From Sinonovacula constricta (Eukaryota > Mollusca > Bivalvia > Cardiida > Solecurtidae), in assembly GCA_007844125.1 (NCBI GenBank), contig CM017573.1, positions 6,331,052 through 6,395,051 of the forward strand: a stretch of DNA of 64,000 nucleotides, read 5' to 3'. Positions within the stretch are counted from its first letter, which is position 1; each line of letters begins with the position of its first letter. A program made the position numbers and the translations under genes. Below the pieces are notes generated by a model. The model was not told the DNA's origin. It saw only the letters and a program-made list of their open reading frames with translations, and made no database searches. Below, one piece after another: positions 20,576 through 32,717 of the stretch.

Positions 20576-23500
20576 ATCAGTAGTAATAGCGGTAGCAGTA
20601 GTAGTTGTAGAAGTAGTAGTAGTAGAAGCAGTAGTAGTATTAGCGGTAGTATTAGTAGTATTAGCAGTAGTTGTTGTAGAAATAGTGGTAGAGGAAGCAT
20701 GAGTAGTAGAAGTAGTAACATTATTAGTAGCAATAACAGTAGTAATAGTAGCAGCAGCAGCAGCAGTAGTAGTAGTAGCAGTATTAGGAGTAGCGATTAA
20801 AGTAGTAATAGTAGTTGTGACAGCGGTAGCAGTAGTAGTAGAAGTAGTAGTAGCAGTAATGAAGGTGGAGGTAGTGGTAGTATTAATAACACATAGTAGT
20901 AAAAGTAATAATTATAATATTTATCATAATAATAGTAGTAGTAGTGTTTGTATAGCTGTACGTCTAGCAGAAGCATTAGTAGTAGCAGCACTGGTAATAG
21001 TGAGTAGCAGTTATGGTTGTGGTAGTAGTAGCAATAATGGTGGTGGTAGTAGTGGCGGTAACAGGGGCGGTAGTAGTACCAGTAATGGTGGTGCTAGTAG
21101 TAACAGAAATGGTGTTGATAGTAGTAGCAGTAATGGTGGTGGTTGTAGTAGCAGTAATGGTGGTGGTAGTAGTAGCAGTAATGGAAATAGTAGTAGCAGT
21201 AATGGTGGTGGTAGTAGTAGCAGTAACGGTGGTGGTAGTAGTAGCAGTAATGGTGGTGGTAGTAGTAGCAGTAATGGTGGTTGTGATAGTAGCAGTAATG
21301 GTGGTGGTGATAGTAGCAGTAATGGTGGTGGTAGTAGTAGCAGTAATGGTGGTGGTGATAGTAGCAGTAATGGTGGTGGTAGTAGTAGCAGTAATGGTAA
21401 TAGTAGTACCAGTAATGGTGGTGGTAGTAGTAGCAGTAACGGTGGTGGTAGTAGTAGCAGTAATGGTGGTGGTAGTACTAGCAGTAATAGTGGTGGTGAT
21501 AGTAGCAGTAATGGTGGTAGTAGTAGTAGCACTAATGGTGATAGTAGTAGCAGTAATGGTAGTGGTAGTAGTAGCAGAAATGGTAGTGGTAGTAGTATTA
21601 GTAATGGTGATAGTAGTAGTAGCAGTAATGGCGATGGTAGTAGCAGTAATGGTGGTGGTAGTAGTAGCTGTATTGGTAGTTGTAGTAGCAGTAATGGTGG
21701 TAGTAGTAGCAATAATGGTGGTAGTTGAAGCAGTTATGGTAGTAGTAGCAGTAATGGTGTTAGGAGTTGTACCAGTAATGGTGATAGTAGTAGCAGTAAT
21801 AGTAGTGGAAGTAGTAGCAGTAATGGTGTTGGTGGTAGAAGCAGTAATGGTGGTGGTAGTAGCAGTAATGTTGGTGGTAATAGCAGTAATGGTGGTGGTA
21901 AAAGTAGCAGTAATGGTGGTGGTAGTAGCAGTAATGGTGGTGGTAATAGTAGCAGTAATGGTGATGGTAGTAGTAGCAGTAATGGTGGTGGTAGTAGTAG
22001 CAGTAATATTGTTAGTAGTAGTAGCAGTAATGGTTGTAGTAGTAGTAGCAGTAATGGTGGTAGTAGTAGTAGCAGTAATATTGTTAGTAGTAGTAGCAGT
22101 AATATTGTTAGTAGTAGTAGCAGTAATGGTGTTGGTAGTAGTAGCAGTAATGGTGGTAAAAGTAGCAGTAATGGTAGTAGTAGCAGTAATATTGTTAGTA
22201 GTAGTAGCAGTAATGGTTGTAGTAGTAGTAGCAGTAATGGTGGTGGTAATAGTAGCAGTAATGGTGGTGGAAGTAGTAGCAGTAAAGGTGGGGGTAGTAG
22301 TAGCTGTAAAGGTGGGGGTAGTAGTAGCAATGGTAGAAGTAGCAGTAATGGTGGTAGTAGTAGCAGCAACAATGGTAATAATAGTAGCAGTAATTGTGGC
22401 TGTAGTACTAGCAGTAATGGTGGTCGTAGTAGCTGTAATGGTAGTGATAGTAGTAGCAGTAATGGTGGTGGTAGTAGTAGCAATAATGGTAGTAATAGTA
22501 GCAGTAATTGTGGCTGTAGTACTAGCAGTAATGGTGGTCGTAATAGTTGCAGTAATGGTGGTGGTAGTAGCAGTAATGGTGGTGGTAGAAGTAGCAGTAA
22601 TATTGTTAGTAGTAGTAGCAGTAATAGTTGTAGTAGTAGTAGCATTAATGGTGGTGGTAGTAGTACCAGTATTGGTGGTGGTAGTAATAGCAGTAATGGT
22701 GTTAGTAGTAGTAGCAGTAATGGTAGTGGTAGTAGTAGCAGAAATGGTGGTGGTTGTAGTAGCAGTAATGGTGGCAGTAGTAGCAAAAGTGGTGGTAGTA
22801 GTAGCCTACAGTAATGGTTGTAGTAGTAGTAGCAGTAATGGTGGTAGTAGTAGTAGAAGTAATATTGTTAGTAGTAGTAGCAGTAATATTGTTAGTAGTA
22901 GTAGCAGTAATGGTGTTGGTAGTAGTAGCAGTAATGGTGGTAAAAGTAGCAGTAATGGTAGTAGTAGCAGTACTATTGTTAGTAGTAGTAGCAGTAATGG
23001 TTGTAGTAGTAGTAGCAGTAATGGTGGTGGTAATAGTAGCAGTAATGGTGGTGGAAGTAGTAGCAGTAAAGGTGGGGGTAGTAGTAGCAATGGTAGAAGT
23101 AGCAGTAATGGTGGTAGTAGTAGCAGCAATAATGGTAGTAATAGTAGCAGTAATTATGGCTGTAGTACTAGCAGTAATGGTGGTCGTAGTAGCTGTAATG
23201 GTAGTGATAGTAGTAGCAGTAATGGTGGTGGTAGTAGTAGCAATAATGGTAGTAATAGTAGCAGTAATTGTGGCTGTAGTACTAGCAGTAATGGTGGTCG
23301 TAATAGTTGCAGTAATGGTGGTGGTAGTAGCAGTAATGGTGGTGGTAATAGTAGCAGTAATGGTGATGGTAGTAGTAGCAGTAATGGTGGTGGTAGAAGT
23401 AGCAGTAATATTGTTAGTAGTAGTAGCAGTAATAGTTGTAGTAGTAGTAGCAGTAATGGTGGTGGTAGTAGTACCAGTATTGGTGGTGGTAGTAATAGCA

Positions 23501-23755
23501 GTAATGGTGTTAGTAGTGGTAGCAGTAATGGTAGTGGTAGTAGTAGCAGAAATGGTGGTGGTTGTAGTAGCAGTAATGGTGGTAGTAGTAGCAAAAGTGG
23601 TGGTAGTAGTAGCAGTAATGGTAGTAGTAGCAGTAATGGTGGTAGTAGTAGCAGTAATGGTCGTAGTAGTAGCAGTAATGGTAGTAGTAGTAGCAGTTAT
23701 GGCAGTAGTAGTAGCAGTAATGGTGGTGGTAGTAGTAGCAATAATGATAAGAAGA
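20576..23755 (+). repeat. 3.2-kb AGT/GGT/AGC trinucleotide tract with higher-order structure
   Basis: The basic cassette is (AGT)n-AGCAGTAAT-(GGT)n, about 24-27 bp long and repeated over 100 times with variants such as attgttagt and tgtggctgt. All units are multiples of three, so several frames on both strands stay open for hundreds of codons (the longest 917 codons, mostly Val/Met). The composition tracks the repeat and no domain is visible, so I do not call a gene. Part of the tract is a large tandem duplication (22025-22806 and 22809-23615). Confidence 0.93.
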
Positions 23756-23769
23756 GGAGAAGGTGACGG

Positions 23770-24410
23770 TTCTGCATAATAGGTTCAACTATAACACTGT
23801 GACGAATGTATATCGGCCATAAATGTAAGAATTACTTTACTGCAAAAACAGTAATCGTACGCTGTATGGGCACATTTTCTGACAAGAAAACAATCCGCTG
23901 GGCCAATCTAAATCTTATCATGGTTTGGCACGTCAACTAGGCGGCAGTATGCAAATATGTTATTGATAATTAGAGGATGTGTGGCAATAGTTTGGATTAA
24001 TATATAATATTCTTTCGGTGTCAAACTTTCTGGGTGAGTCGCAATTTCCGGATGAGAAAAGAAGCAATTGGTTAACTTTTTTGTAAAGAACCATTATTCA
24101 TTTATAAGTTTTATTTAAATATATTAACAGAACAGAAAAGTGCATGCTTGATTACATTAGAGAATATGATAAAGTCCTGTAAAGCATTGTAACATATACT
24201 AAAGTGCGAAAAGGCACAGTCAAAAGGTAAAAGTACAAGTTAAATGTAAAACTGAGAACAAAATTTATGATTTATTAAATACAAACAATTAAATAAAAGC
24301 GATTGCTGGGGAACCATTCACTGTAGGTCGGTCTACCGACCAACATTTAACTGGTAGTTAATTCTGACCTCAGTGTATTTTTGGTCGCGTCCAGTAGTAT
24401 TTATGACAGT
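23770..24410. other. Spacer without recognisable features
   Basis: Unique-looking AT-rich DNA with no open frame of note. Confidence 0.45.
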
Positions 24411-24413
24411 TAA

Positions 24414-24690
24414 AATAAGATTATATGACAAAGTCCTATGAGTATTGCAACATATACCTACATCTTAAAAGGCACAGGACAAAGGTATTCACATGCAAGC
24501 CAAATGTAAAAGAACAAATCTGTGATCAGTCATTTAACAAAAAGAGCAAACCTAACAGTTACCGCCTTGGAACGGTCAAAAGAGACCGACAGGGATGCTT
24601 AAACCGGCTTTACAGAGCTTTTATCACGTTTTTTTCTATATGGGTTTTCTAAAATGAAAGCAATGAAAGGAAAAACAATCTATTTGATAC
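24414..24690 (+). repeat. Family A element
   Basis: The A terminus (atatgacaaagtcctatgag), cacatgcaagccaaatgtaa, the core (24559-24577) and a shortened distal side are present. Confidence 0.85.
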
Positions 24691-24949
24691 AATACTGCCC
24701 AACTTTGACGTATTCTTAGATATAAGTTATAAGTTATTACAAGTAATGTTATAACTGACAAATAAATTCCACATGGTATTTGGCTTTTAGAAACTCCAGA
24801 AAAGATTCTTGATTGTTATTTAAATTAAATCACTGAATCAATAATATAATGACCCTAGAAGAAGTAAAATGGTTGTAACATGCTATTCATGTTGAGATGG
24901 AACTTTGGAACCAAAGTTCATTGGTCATTAAAAAAATGCACGTAACAAT

Positions 24950-25275
24950 TCCTAAGTCCTATGAGCATGGCAACATATACAAAAATAAAAAAGACACAGA
25001 ACCAAGGTATTTACATGCACGCAAAATGTAAAAATAAGAACAAATCTGTGATGATTCATTTTACAATAAGAGCAAGCCCGACAGTTACCGCCTCGGAACG
25101 GTCATTCGGCAATATGGACCGACTGGGGTGCTTTAACCGGTTTTACAGACCTCTAACCTCGCACTTCCTGATGGGTTTCTCGAATGCAAGCAATGAAAAG
25201 AAAACCGATCCATTGAATAAATGTCCAAGCGCTGACCTTTTCTTTGACAAATTATGACGATTGTAGTGACGTCAT
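24950..25275 (+). repeat. Family A element, near-complete, ending agcgctgac...gtgacgtca
   Basis: Besides terminus and core (25084-25102) it carries cttcctgatgggtttctc, the gcaagcaatgaaaagaaaac block and the distal end ccaagcgctgacc...gtagtgacgtca. With the copies at 25.9 and 36.5 kb it defines the long form of family A, about 330-350 bp. Confidence 0.85.
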
Positions 25276-25289
25276 TTAAAAATAATGTG

Positions 25290-25905
25290 CACATAGTGTT
25301 TAGAAGACAAAATAGTTATTATTACGATTAGAAAACCTACAAAAAAAACGTTTATAGTAAATAAAATTGAACTTTTTCAAACAAGAAAAAAATGAGACAA
25401 GTAAATGGCTGTAGCCTTCTGTTAATGCGGAGATGGAATTGAGGAACCAAAGTCCAATATCCATCAAAGGAAATACAGGTCACAATCCTCATAGGATGAA
25501 TTAAATGACAACATATATTCCATGTCAAACCTTAATGTTTATACGTTTAAAGATTTTAAGGTTTTACAGAATTACATGCGTATATATAAAATCAATTTAA
25601 CGAAAGCTCTTTCGGGTTTTATTTTCCAACCTTTCTACTTCTTACTATTTTCACGACCAATTTAACGTCGGACAATTACAATTACAATAAAACAATTTGT
25701 TATTATTAAAATGAGATTAACAACAAATGGAATAAAATAATGACAAAAAACAATGAAATGTAGCTTCAGTGGGAAGTATTTGCACTGTTAGAATAACAAT
25801 GACTTATTTGATTATTTGAAAAAAAATGTTGGTCCAGACTGTCGGAAACCACCTTAAATTAACTTCAAGTCGAAAAAGTACCTCTTTCTTTTCTAATCAC
25901 GAAGT
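25290..25905. other. AT-rich spacer between two family A copies
   Basis: No gene or other repeat recognised. Confidence 0.4.
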
Positions 25906-25914
25906 GCACACTTT

Positions 25915-26245
25915 TTTTCTATGACGCCACAACTTTCGTCATAACTAATTAAAGAAAACGTCAGCGCTTGGACACTTTTATTTAAAATAGATCGGTTTTC
26001 TTTTCGTTTAAGAAATACTCCAGGAAGTTCGCGGTTAGAACTATGTAAAACCGGTTTAAGCTCCCTAGTTGGTCCATTTTACCGACTGACCGTTCCAAGG
26101 CGGAACTGTTGGATTTGCTCTTTTTGTTAAACAACTCGTCAAAGATTTGTTCTTACTTTTGCACATTAATATCTTTGTCCCGTTCCTTTTTAAATATATA
26201 TTGCAATGCCCATAAGACTTTGTGACATATTCTTCTTCAAAAGAA
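25915..26245 (-). repeat. Family A element, near-complete, inverted relative to the previous copy
   Basis: From the distal end (tatgacgccacaactttcgt, gtcagcgcttgg) through tccaggaagttcgcggttag and the core (26089-26105, one base lost from the cggtaact part) to the terminus ataagactttgtgacatatt. Confidence 0.85.
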
Positions 26246-26259
26246 TATACTAAAGCCAA

Positions 26260-27145
26260 TGTTTCTAAAAACAACGCATGCATTATTGTCTGGACTACAA
26301 CACAAACAGTTCAACAATGCAGTATAAAATCGAGTTTGTAGGCATAACCACATTGTTTCCTTTTAAAAGTATTTATTTTAGAAAAAAATAAGTATGAAAA
26401 TAGTTTATTTGATCAGGAAAATTTCTGACCTAGTGTCCTAGATGGTCAAGAATGAAGTTTAAAATTCTCTTAAATTCTTAATATCAAATGTTGAAATAGA
26501 AAACGTTATTTGCTCTCGTAATTACCGCATTATTATTGTGCAACTACACACTGATTTAATACCTTAGTTAACATTAGTACATTTCTTGCAAGGATAATAC
26601 GAGAAACAGCAAGTACCTTCATTGATTTTACTAATCGACCATTTTCCGACAACGCTTCTTTATTACCCGACATTCTCGAAACTCGTTCTTCTCAATTTAT
26701 TATGCCTTTGCTGCTGACCTGCATTTTTCTGTTTAATTAATGAAGACAAATGAAAGATAGCAATTAAATGGTGACGTTTATTGCTCTTACCCTAGTCATT
26801 ATAAAGATGTGTCCTGCTACATGTACATTAACCTAATTCGTTAGTAAAAAAAATACTTCCATATTTTAAACGTTTCCACCGTTTTGATTTCGTTCATGAT
26901 TCTTGTGAACACTAAAATTAGCTAATGTTACAGTGTTAAAGTTGCAATAATATGCTGTTGATCGTTTTTATTGGTGATTAGAGCAGTTTTATGCCTAAAG
27001 CTTGACTGATTTAGAACTCGCTCGATGGAGTTGTTTTCCTTTGTTTGTTTTTTTATAACTGATGTGGTCTGTTATCATTTACAATGCTAAGTGATGTTTA
27101 AACTGGATTGTTTTGTTCTGTTTTTGTATAACATTGAACAATTCA
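26260..27145. other. AT-rich spacer without recognisable features
   Basis: No coding or repeat signal recognised. Confidence 0.45.
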
Positions 27146-27149
27146 GGTC

Positions 27150-27345
27150 ATATTGGCGACTTCCAGCTAATTTTTCGTGGAAGAAGACCCCAGACTTCTG
27201 AGAAGAACCAACAGCGTGCCGCAGATAAGCTGAAAAACCTCCTTAGAGGAAGATTTTCTTCCCGACCGGGACTCGAACCCACGCGGCGAGAAGATGAGTT
27301 GTTACAGGACAGTGACTCCAACCGCTCGGCCAGTGGCTCTCTCAA
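27150..27345 (-). mobile_element. tRNA-derived SINE with class II (Leu/Ser-like) head
   Basis: On the minus strand an A box tggccgagcggttgg (27319-27334) and a perfect B box ggttcgagtcc (27268-27280) are present. They are 40-50 bp apart, as in a tRNA with a long variable arm. A ~110-bp body with no tRNA character follows. Overlapping open frames on both strands are not genes. It is a different SINE family from those at 41.9 and 48.1 kb. Confidence 0.78.
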
Positions 27346-27369
27346 ACATATGCTGTTATCTTAGAAATA

Positions 27370-27880
27370 GCATGTGCATCTTGGCTTTCTGATTGTTTTC
27401 TGATTGCAAGTGTGTTTGGCGGTACTCTGATCAATCGTAAACAGAAAAGGTTGTGGTACCTTTTTTCATGTCATAAACACACACTTGTACATACAATAAT
27501 GGAAAAAACATACATACGCGCCTTATTAGCACAGGACGTAGGCATTTTGTTAGCTGTTGTTGTTGTTTGTGTTGTTGATTTTGTTGTTTGGCTTTTGTTT
27601 ATTTGTGAAGAAATAGTTATAATTTCTACATTTCTCTGAAAATGTTGCCTTGCCTGAACGTGAAATCAGATGGGTTCTATTAAACATGAATATGTGTAAA
27701 TAATCAGCGAAGTTAAAGTTTTAAAATATTTTAATTGTAAATTATAAAGAAATAGTACATTCTTAATTGTTTGCACCGCATCAATTTTGTCTCTAAAAAA
27801 AGAAAAAATGATCTTTGTTTAAATTAAAGCACTGCTCTAAATGTGTACTTATTTATACAACAAAACTCCGTGTAATTGTA
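27370..27880. other. Spacer without supported genes
   Basis: A 75-codon frame at 27412-27639 is low-complexity (Val/Cys-rich, from a ttgttgttgtt run) and is not accepted. Confidence 0.4.
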
Positions 27881-27884
27881 CTTT

Positions 27885-28310
27885 TTATATTATTTATTTA
27901 CCATGATGTTGGGGTACAATTTGTACTGGACCTGATCCTTCAAAGAAACGGTACCCACGTATCTGTACAACAGCATAGCCAGGTCAGATCAGAATGTCAT
28001 TATAGGTGTTTATAAACACTTGACTTTTGCCACCATCTTAAGCTTTTAAATACTTCATATGATATTCTTTTGTAATTGAGAACAAGTTTATAATTCCTAT
28101 ATAACGCGCATCCTGAAGAGCAAGTGCATTATATTTTCATAAAAACTTAATATAATTTTCATTATATAAGCTTACAGTGGTAAATAAAATTTAGAAACTA
28201 TATCAGTGAGTATGTATTTACATTTAATACAATGAGATGCCACACACACACACACACAGATATATTAAATGTGCAAATTACCATAATAGATGTTGATACA
28301 AATGCATTTG
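27885..28310 (+). repeat. Local duplication, copy 1 (without A insertion)
   Basis: 27968-28310 aligns with 29510-30110, including gatattcttttgtaattgag, the aacgcgc junction, the agcttacagtg block and gtatgtatttacat. The first part (27885-27965, tgatcc...acgtatct) also aligns with 28312-28410, so the region is a decayed multi-copy tandem. Confidence 0.75.
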
Positions 28311-28311
28311 T

Positions 28312-28410
28312 ATATTATTTATTTAACATGATATCTGTCTACAATATGTACTGTATTTGATCCTATAACGAGACGATACCAACGTATCTATACTATAACA
28401 AAGTCATTGC
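28312..28410 (+). repeat. Local duplication, partial copy
   Basis: attatttatttaacatgata, tgatcctataacgagacgat and accaacgtatct match 27885-27965. Confidence 0.6.
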
Positions 28411-28924
28411 GTTTTCGAATTTACAGCAAAAAAGCGCCTTGAAATGCCCTGTGTGTTAACAATTTGCGAAAGACGAAAAGAAATACTTATTATTTAAAAA
28501 AGCGTCAAATAATTGAAGCCGTAAACCTTGTCGTCTAAAACAGCAGGTTCTTGTATTGTAACCTAGTGTTTATCATCACTGACATAATGCAGGGTTCCAT
28601 GCATTTGCAAGAGTTTCCATTGGTCGCAGATGGTAATATTACAACAAGGCTTAAACTCTAGCATTGTTTGCTGTCTGAAAACCGAATTTAATCCTTTAAC
28701 AAAACAACAGGAGAGATGTTCTACAGCATGGCTAAGAGAATGAAGAATATTAACCTAAATTAGCCTTGAGTGACATTTAACATAAAAAAATCATTTAATG
28801 TCTTTAAAGCTTTAACGTTATTTTTCATGTCTTCAGTCAACTCTTGTTCTGTATATGTGCAAAGCCAATGTAACAAAAAATCACAATTTGTGCATTTTGT
28901 ATTTTCCTTATTCATGGTTCAGCA

Positions 28925-29170
28925 CACACACGCACACACATGAACATACAAACACGAACATACAGACGTATATACACACCCGCACATGCACACTCACATA
29001 CAAACGCACATACACACGCACATACACACTTACATACACACCCGCACATACACACTCACACACACGCACATACACGCACATACACAGGCACATACAAACA
29101 CGCACATACACACGCGCACACACGCATATACACAAGCACATACACACCTGCATACAAACATGCTATTTTG
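28925..29170 (+). repeat. (CACATA)n / (CACG) imperfect microsatellite
   Basis: About 245 bp of CA-rich hexamers (cacacgcacatacaaacg type). His/Thr-rich and Cys/Val-rich frames here are artefacts. Confidence 0.93.
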
Positions 29171-29489
29171 CACACACGTACAATGTACACACAGACATTC
29201 CCAGATCTATCGTTTATTTTAGTCATATTCAAATTTATTCATGCTGAAGTTAGCATTTTGTCAGTCCTAAAACAAATGTAAATTTTGTTACTTCTCCGGG
29301 ATAAGTACCATAATTTTAAATCCTTTTGGAACATTACCATATTGGCTTTCACCTAAACAAAACATTAGACACACACATTGCGAAATTGTTAAAGCGCTCG
29401 AACGTTATTGTATGTTGAACCTGAAATTTGAAGAGGAATATCATGATTCGATGTCAGGGGAGCGAGAAGTGCACGTATAAGTGACGAAA

Positions 29490-30110
29490 AAACGATCTGC
29501 TCTGCAGATCAGAGTGTCGTAATTGGTGTTTATTGACACCTTACTATTTCATCACCATGTCAAACACTTCATGCGATATTCTTTTGTAATTGACAATAAG
29601 TATATATTTCTTATCTAACGCGCTTGGTCATTTTGTATTCAAATAGATCGTTTTTCTTTTCATTGCTTGCATTTGAGAAACTCGTCAGGAAGTGCGAGGT
29701 TAGAGCTCTGTAAAACCGGTTTAAGCACCCAAGTCGGTCCATATTGCCGACTGACCGTTCCAAGGCGGTAACTGTCGGGTTTGCTCTTTTCGTTAAATGA
29801 CTCATCACAAATTTGTTCTTACTTTTCGCTTAGCTTGCATCTGAAATACCTTTATTCTGTGCCTTTTCGGAGTTTGGTATATGTTGCAATGCTCATAGGA
29901 CTTTGTCATATATTATTACTGATGAGTCAAGGGCAGTATTTATTTAAGAAAAATAAATCTAATTGTCATTAGACTTAGCTTACAGTGTTTTATTCAAATT
30001 AAGAAACTATTCCGTTAGTATGTATTTACATTCAATACGAAGAGATGCTGCACACAAACATATATATATTTAATGTTCAAATTATCATAATAGTTGTCAT
30101 CACATCAGTA
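29490..30110 (+). repeat. Local duplication, copy 2 (with A insertion)
   Basis: Same sequence as copy 1 at 27968-28310 but interrupted at the aacgcgc / ctgatgag boundary by a family A element. Confidence 0.75.
29622..29919 (-). repeat. Family A element with boundaries set by an unoccupied duplicate site
   Basis: From cttggtcatttt on the distal side through atttgagaaactcgtcagga and the core (29753-29772) to the terminus ggactttgtcatatattatta. The matching site near 28115-28122 lacks the element, giving an insert of about 298 bp. Confidence 0.87.
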
Positions 30111-30119
30111 TGTTACCTT

Positions 30120-32300
30120 AGCTATGTAAACAGATAATGCATCTTGCAGAATTTACACCTTCGTTCTCTTCGGATATTAGGTATTAGATGTGTAATAGTG
30201 ACTTAATTGAATCCTGACAAAATAAAAATATCTTATTGAGCATTGTATTATGGATTTTTTTCTTCAAATTTTAACATTTTTTCACCACGACTAACTTGAG
30301 TTTTGCGATTTTTTATGTACTAGGTCGAAGTCCTCAAATCTGACCTTTTAATAATATTATACATGTCAACATTGTACGAATAAAAATAAAGAAAACACAG
30401 TAATGTTATTTGTTTTCTACATTTTTATTAGAGTATATTTTTCTAAATATTTTTTTTCCAAAAACATGTGAAAAACTACACTTCTTTCATGAGATTGATT
30501 ACATAACTAATACCTTAATCGGGAAGAGACATTGAAAGGAAATTACTAGTAAAAATGTTTACTGTAGACATTTTGTTGGATTGTATGACATATCTGTTGT
30601 AAATCAAAGACAAGAAAAAGTGTGCCTCAGAAAAAGACTAAAGATCACATTTTTATTGACAGTTCAATGCCATATATATAAAAATACACGTTCAATAAAT
30701 AGTCACTTTTTAGTCTATTTCTACGGCAAAGCAAAATAAAGTTCACAGAAAACGTTCCATTTTGGAACTTGGAATAAGCTGGCTTAATAACAAGAAACAA
30801 TATTTAAACTGTTTTTGTTTTGTTTTTGTTTTGTTTTGTTTGTTGTTGTTTTTGTTGTTTTTTGTTCTGTTATTTTTTGTATTTTTTTTAGTTTTTGTTA
30901 TTTTCACAACCACTAGTGCATTTTATTCTGTTGAAAAATAAAAGTAACAAAAATAGCAATACAATGTAATTTGCCGTCTCGCAAATATTAATTATCAAGT
31001 ATTTGCCTTTTTAATGTAGATTTTGTTCTTAACATTTTCATCGCAGACACGTTAAAAATAGACAAACTGCATACAATATCTTTGTTTTATTAAGTTGAGA
31101 ACCATGTACAAGAGAAATGGCTGCGGTAACTTGTTTACAAGTTAGGCAAACAAGATAAAAGGAAAATATATTAATTTTGTTGTGGGCATATTGTTTTTGC
31201 TGCTTAGGAAAGGGGAAAGACGACAAGTGATGAAAGACGAGTGATGTTGAGAGACATCTAAAAAATCAAATCCATTTTTTCTAACCGATTTATCTTTTTC
31301 TGGTTGGTTATTTTATTTCCTTGAACAAGATATTTTCAAAGACTTAACAGCTATTCTGTGCAACCACTAAAACATTCTATATGCACGCAAAGACACAGAT
31401 TTTCCTGGTGTTTTCTGTTGTTCCCATCCTTTTAATAACCATGGTTTAATATTCAGATTATCAATTTACATGATCAAGTGCTTTGGTAACGCAAAACGAA
31501 ATATTTGCTTACAAATGGTCGTTTTTAGACGTCAAATTATCAATAAATTAGCTGTGTTCTTGTACTGACCGTATTTGTGTTTCTACATTTTCAAAAACTA
31601 ATAAGCTTTTATTTAACAAAAAAAATCACATAATTATATTTCGGAGACTAATTATCATTTTTTCTTCTGATTTGAAAATGCAAATCATTTAGGCCTTAAC
31701 ATTTTGGTAATATTTATGATTAAGAAATTGTCAATAAAATGCCCTATTACTTTTCATGTCATTAACTTTGGAAAAAAAAATAAGTGCTGTAGCAACCTTC
31801 TTTTGCAGATGTGTTTTGGCGGCTGTTATTAACTTTAAAGAAAATACATTGTTTATAAAAATATGGGACTAAAACAATACTGAAAATACTAAAACAATGA
31901 ATAAAATATGACAGAGTTATATGCGCATGGCAACTTATACCAACGTTTGTAGAGACACAGGACAATATTTTGTTCCCTTTAAAAAGGAGGGACTCATGCA
32001 ATCATGTCGACGGGGTAATATTAGCACATACAATCATGAATAACAACATTACGGCCCTTTTGAATGTTTTAATAATGACAAAATAAATAAACAATTGAAA
32101 CTTAATAAACAAGTTAAACTTATTCGACAGGCTGCTGTTGTTATCATGCATGTTTTGCTTGAAAATACCAAAACTAAGTTAGAAAATACTATACTTGGTA
32201 AAATACTCACCACAACTTTCCAACCACAATTTAGAGATTTGTTTAGCAATTTATAAATCGGATTTATATTTGTCATTGTTTTATATGTGGCAAACTTATA
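30120..32300. other. 2.2-kb AT-rich spacer; T/G-rich patch and one A fragment
   Basis: No supported gene. A (TTTTG)n-like patch occurs at 30812-30900. The 62-, 79- and 75-codon minus-strand frames lack domains and follow AT-rich composition. Confidence 0.45.
31905..31970 (+). repeat. Family A terminal fragment
   Basis: gagttatatgcgcatggcaa and agacacaggacaatatt match the outer ~65 bp of family A; the rest is absent. Confidence 0.55.
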
Positions 32301-32304
32301 TGAA

Positions 32305-32492
32305 CTAATTTGGCCCTTTTGCCGATTGACCGTTCCAAGGCGGTAACTGATGTTTTTTCTTTATTTGTGTTATGTCTTGTCTCTGTGTTTTTGTCACATT
32401 TGCATTTACCTTGTTTGCCTTTGTCTACTGGTAGATAAAATTTAAATATCTGTAAGAGTTTTGATAGGACCTTTTCTTATTTACCTATTGTG
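32305..32492 (-). repeat. Family B element, half copy (core to outer terminus)
   Basis: It starts inside the core region (ggcccttttgccgattgacc), continues through gtctctgtgtttttgtcac and ends gataggaccttttcttattt. The cttcctga side is missing. Confidence 0.85.
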
Positions 32493-32717
32493 AAATTATT
32501 GAATAATCGTCAGTTCACTATTTGAAGGAAATAAACAAAAAATAAATATTTTATACCAAAATGTAGTTTCATATATACCCCGATCAATGTAGCGACGCTT
32601 ACTGATTGGGGAAGAAAACATACACACGGAATTTGTATTCCTAGAAATCCAAACAATGGATAATGGGTTTGATATTATGAATTACGCTGGTATCGGTATT
32701 TATTGTCAACAACTGTA

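Noticed and set aside
21013..23779. Open frames of up to 917 codons (Val/Met-rich, Ser/Asn/Gly-rich, Leu/Pro-rich) in the trinucleotide tract
   Set aside because: The composition is dictated by the three-base repeat and several frames on both strands are open at once. There is no domain, signal or flanking exon.
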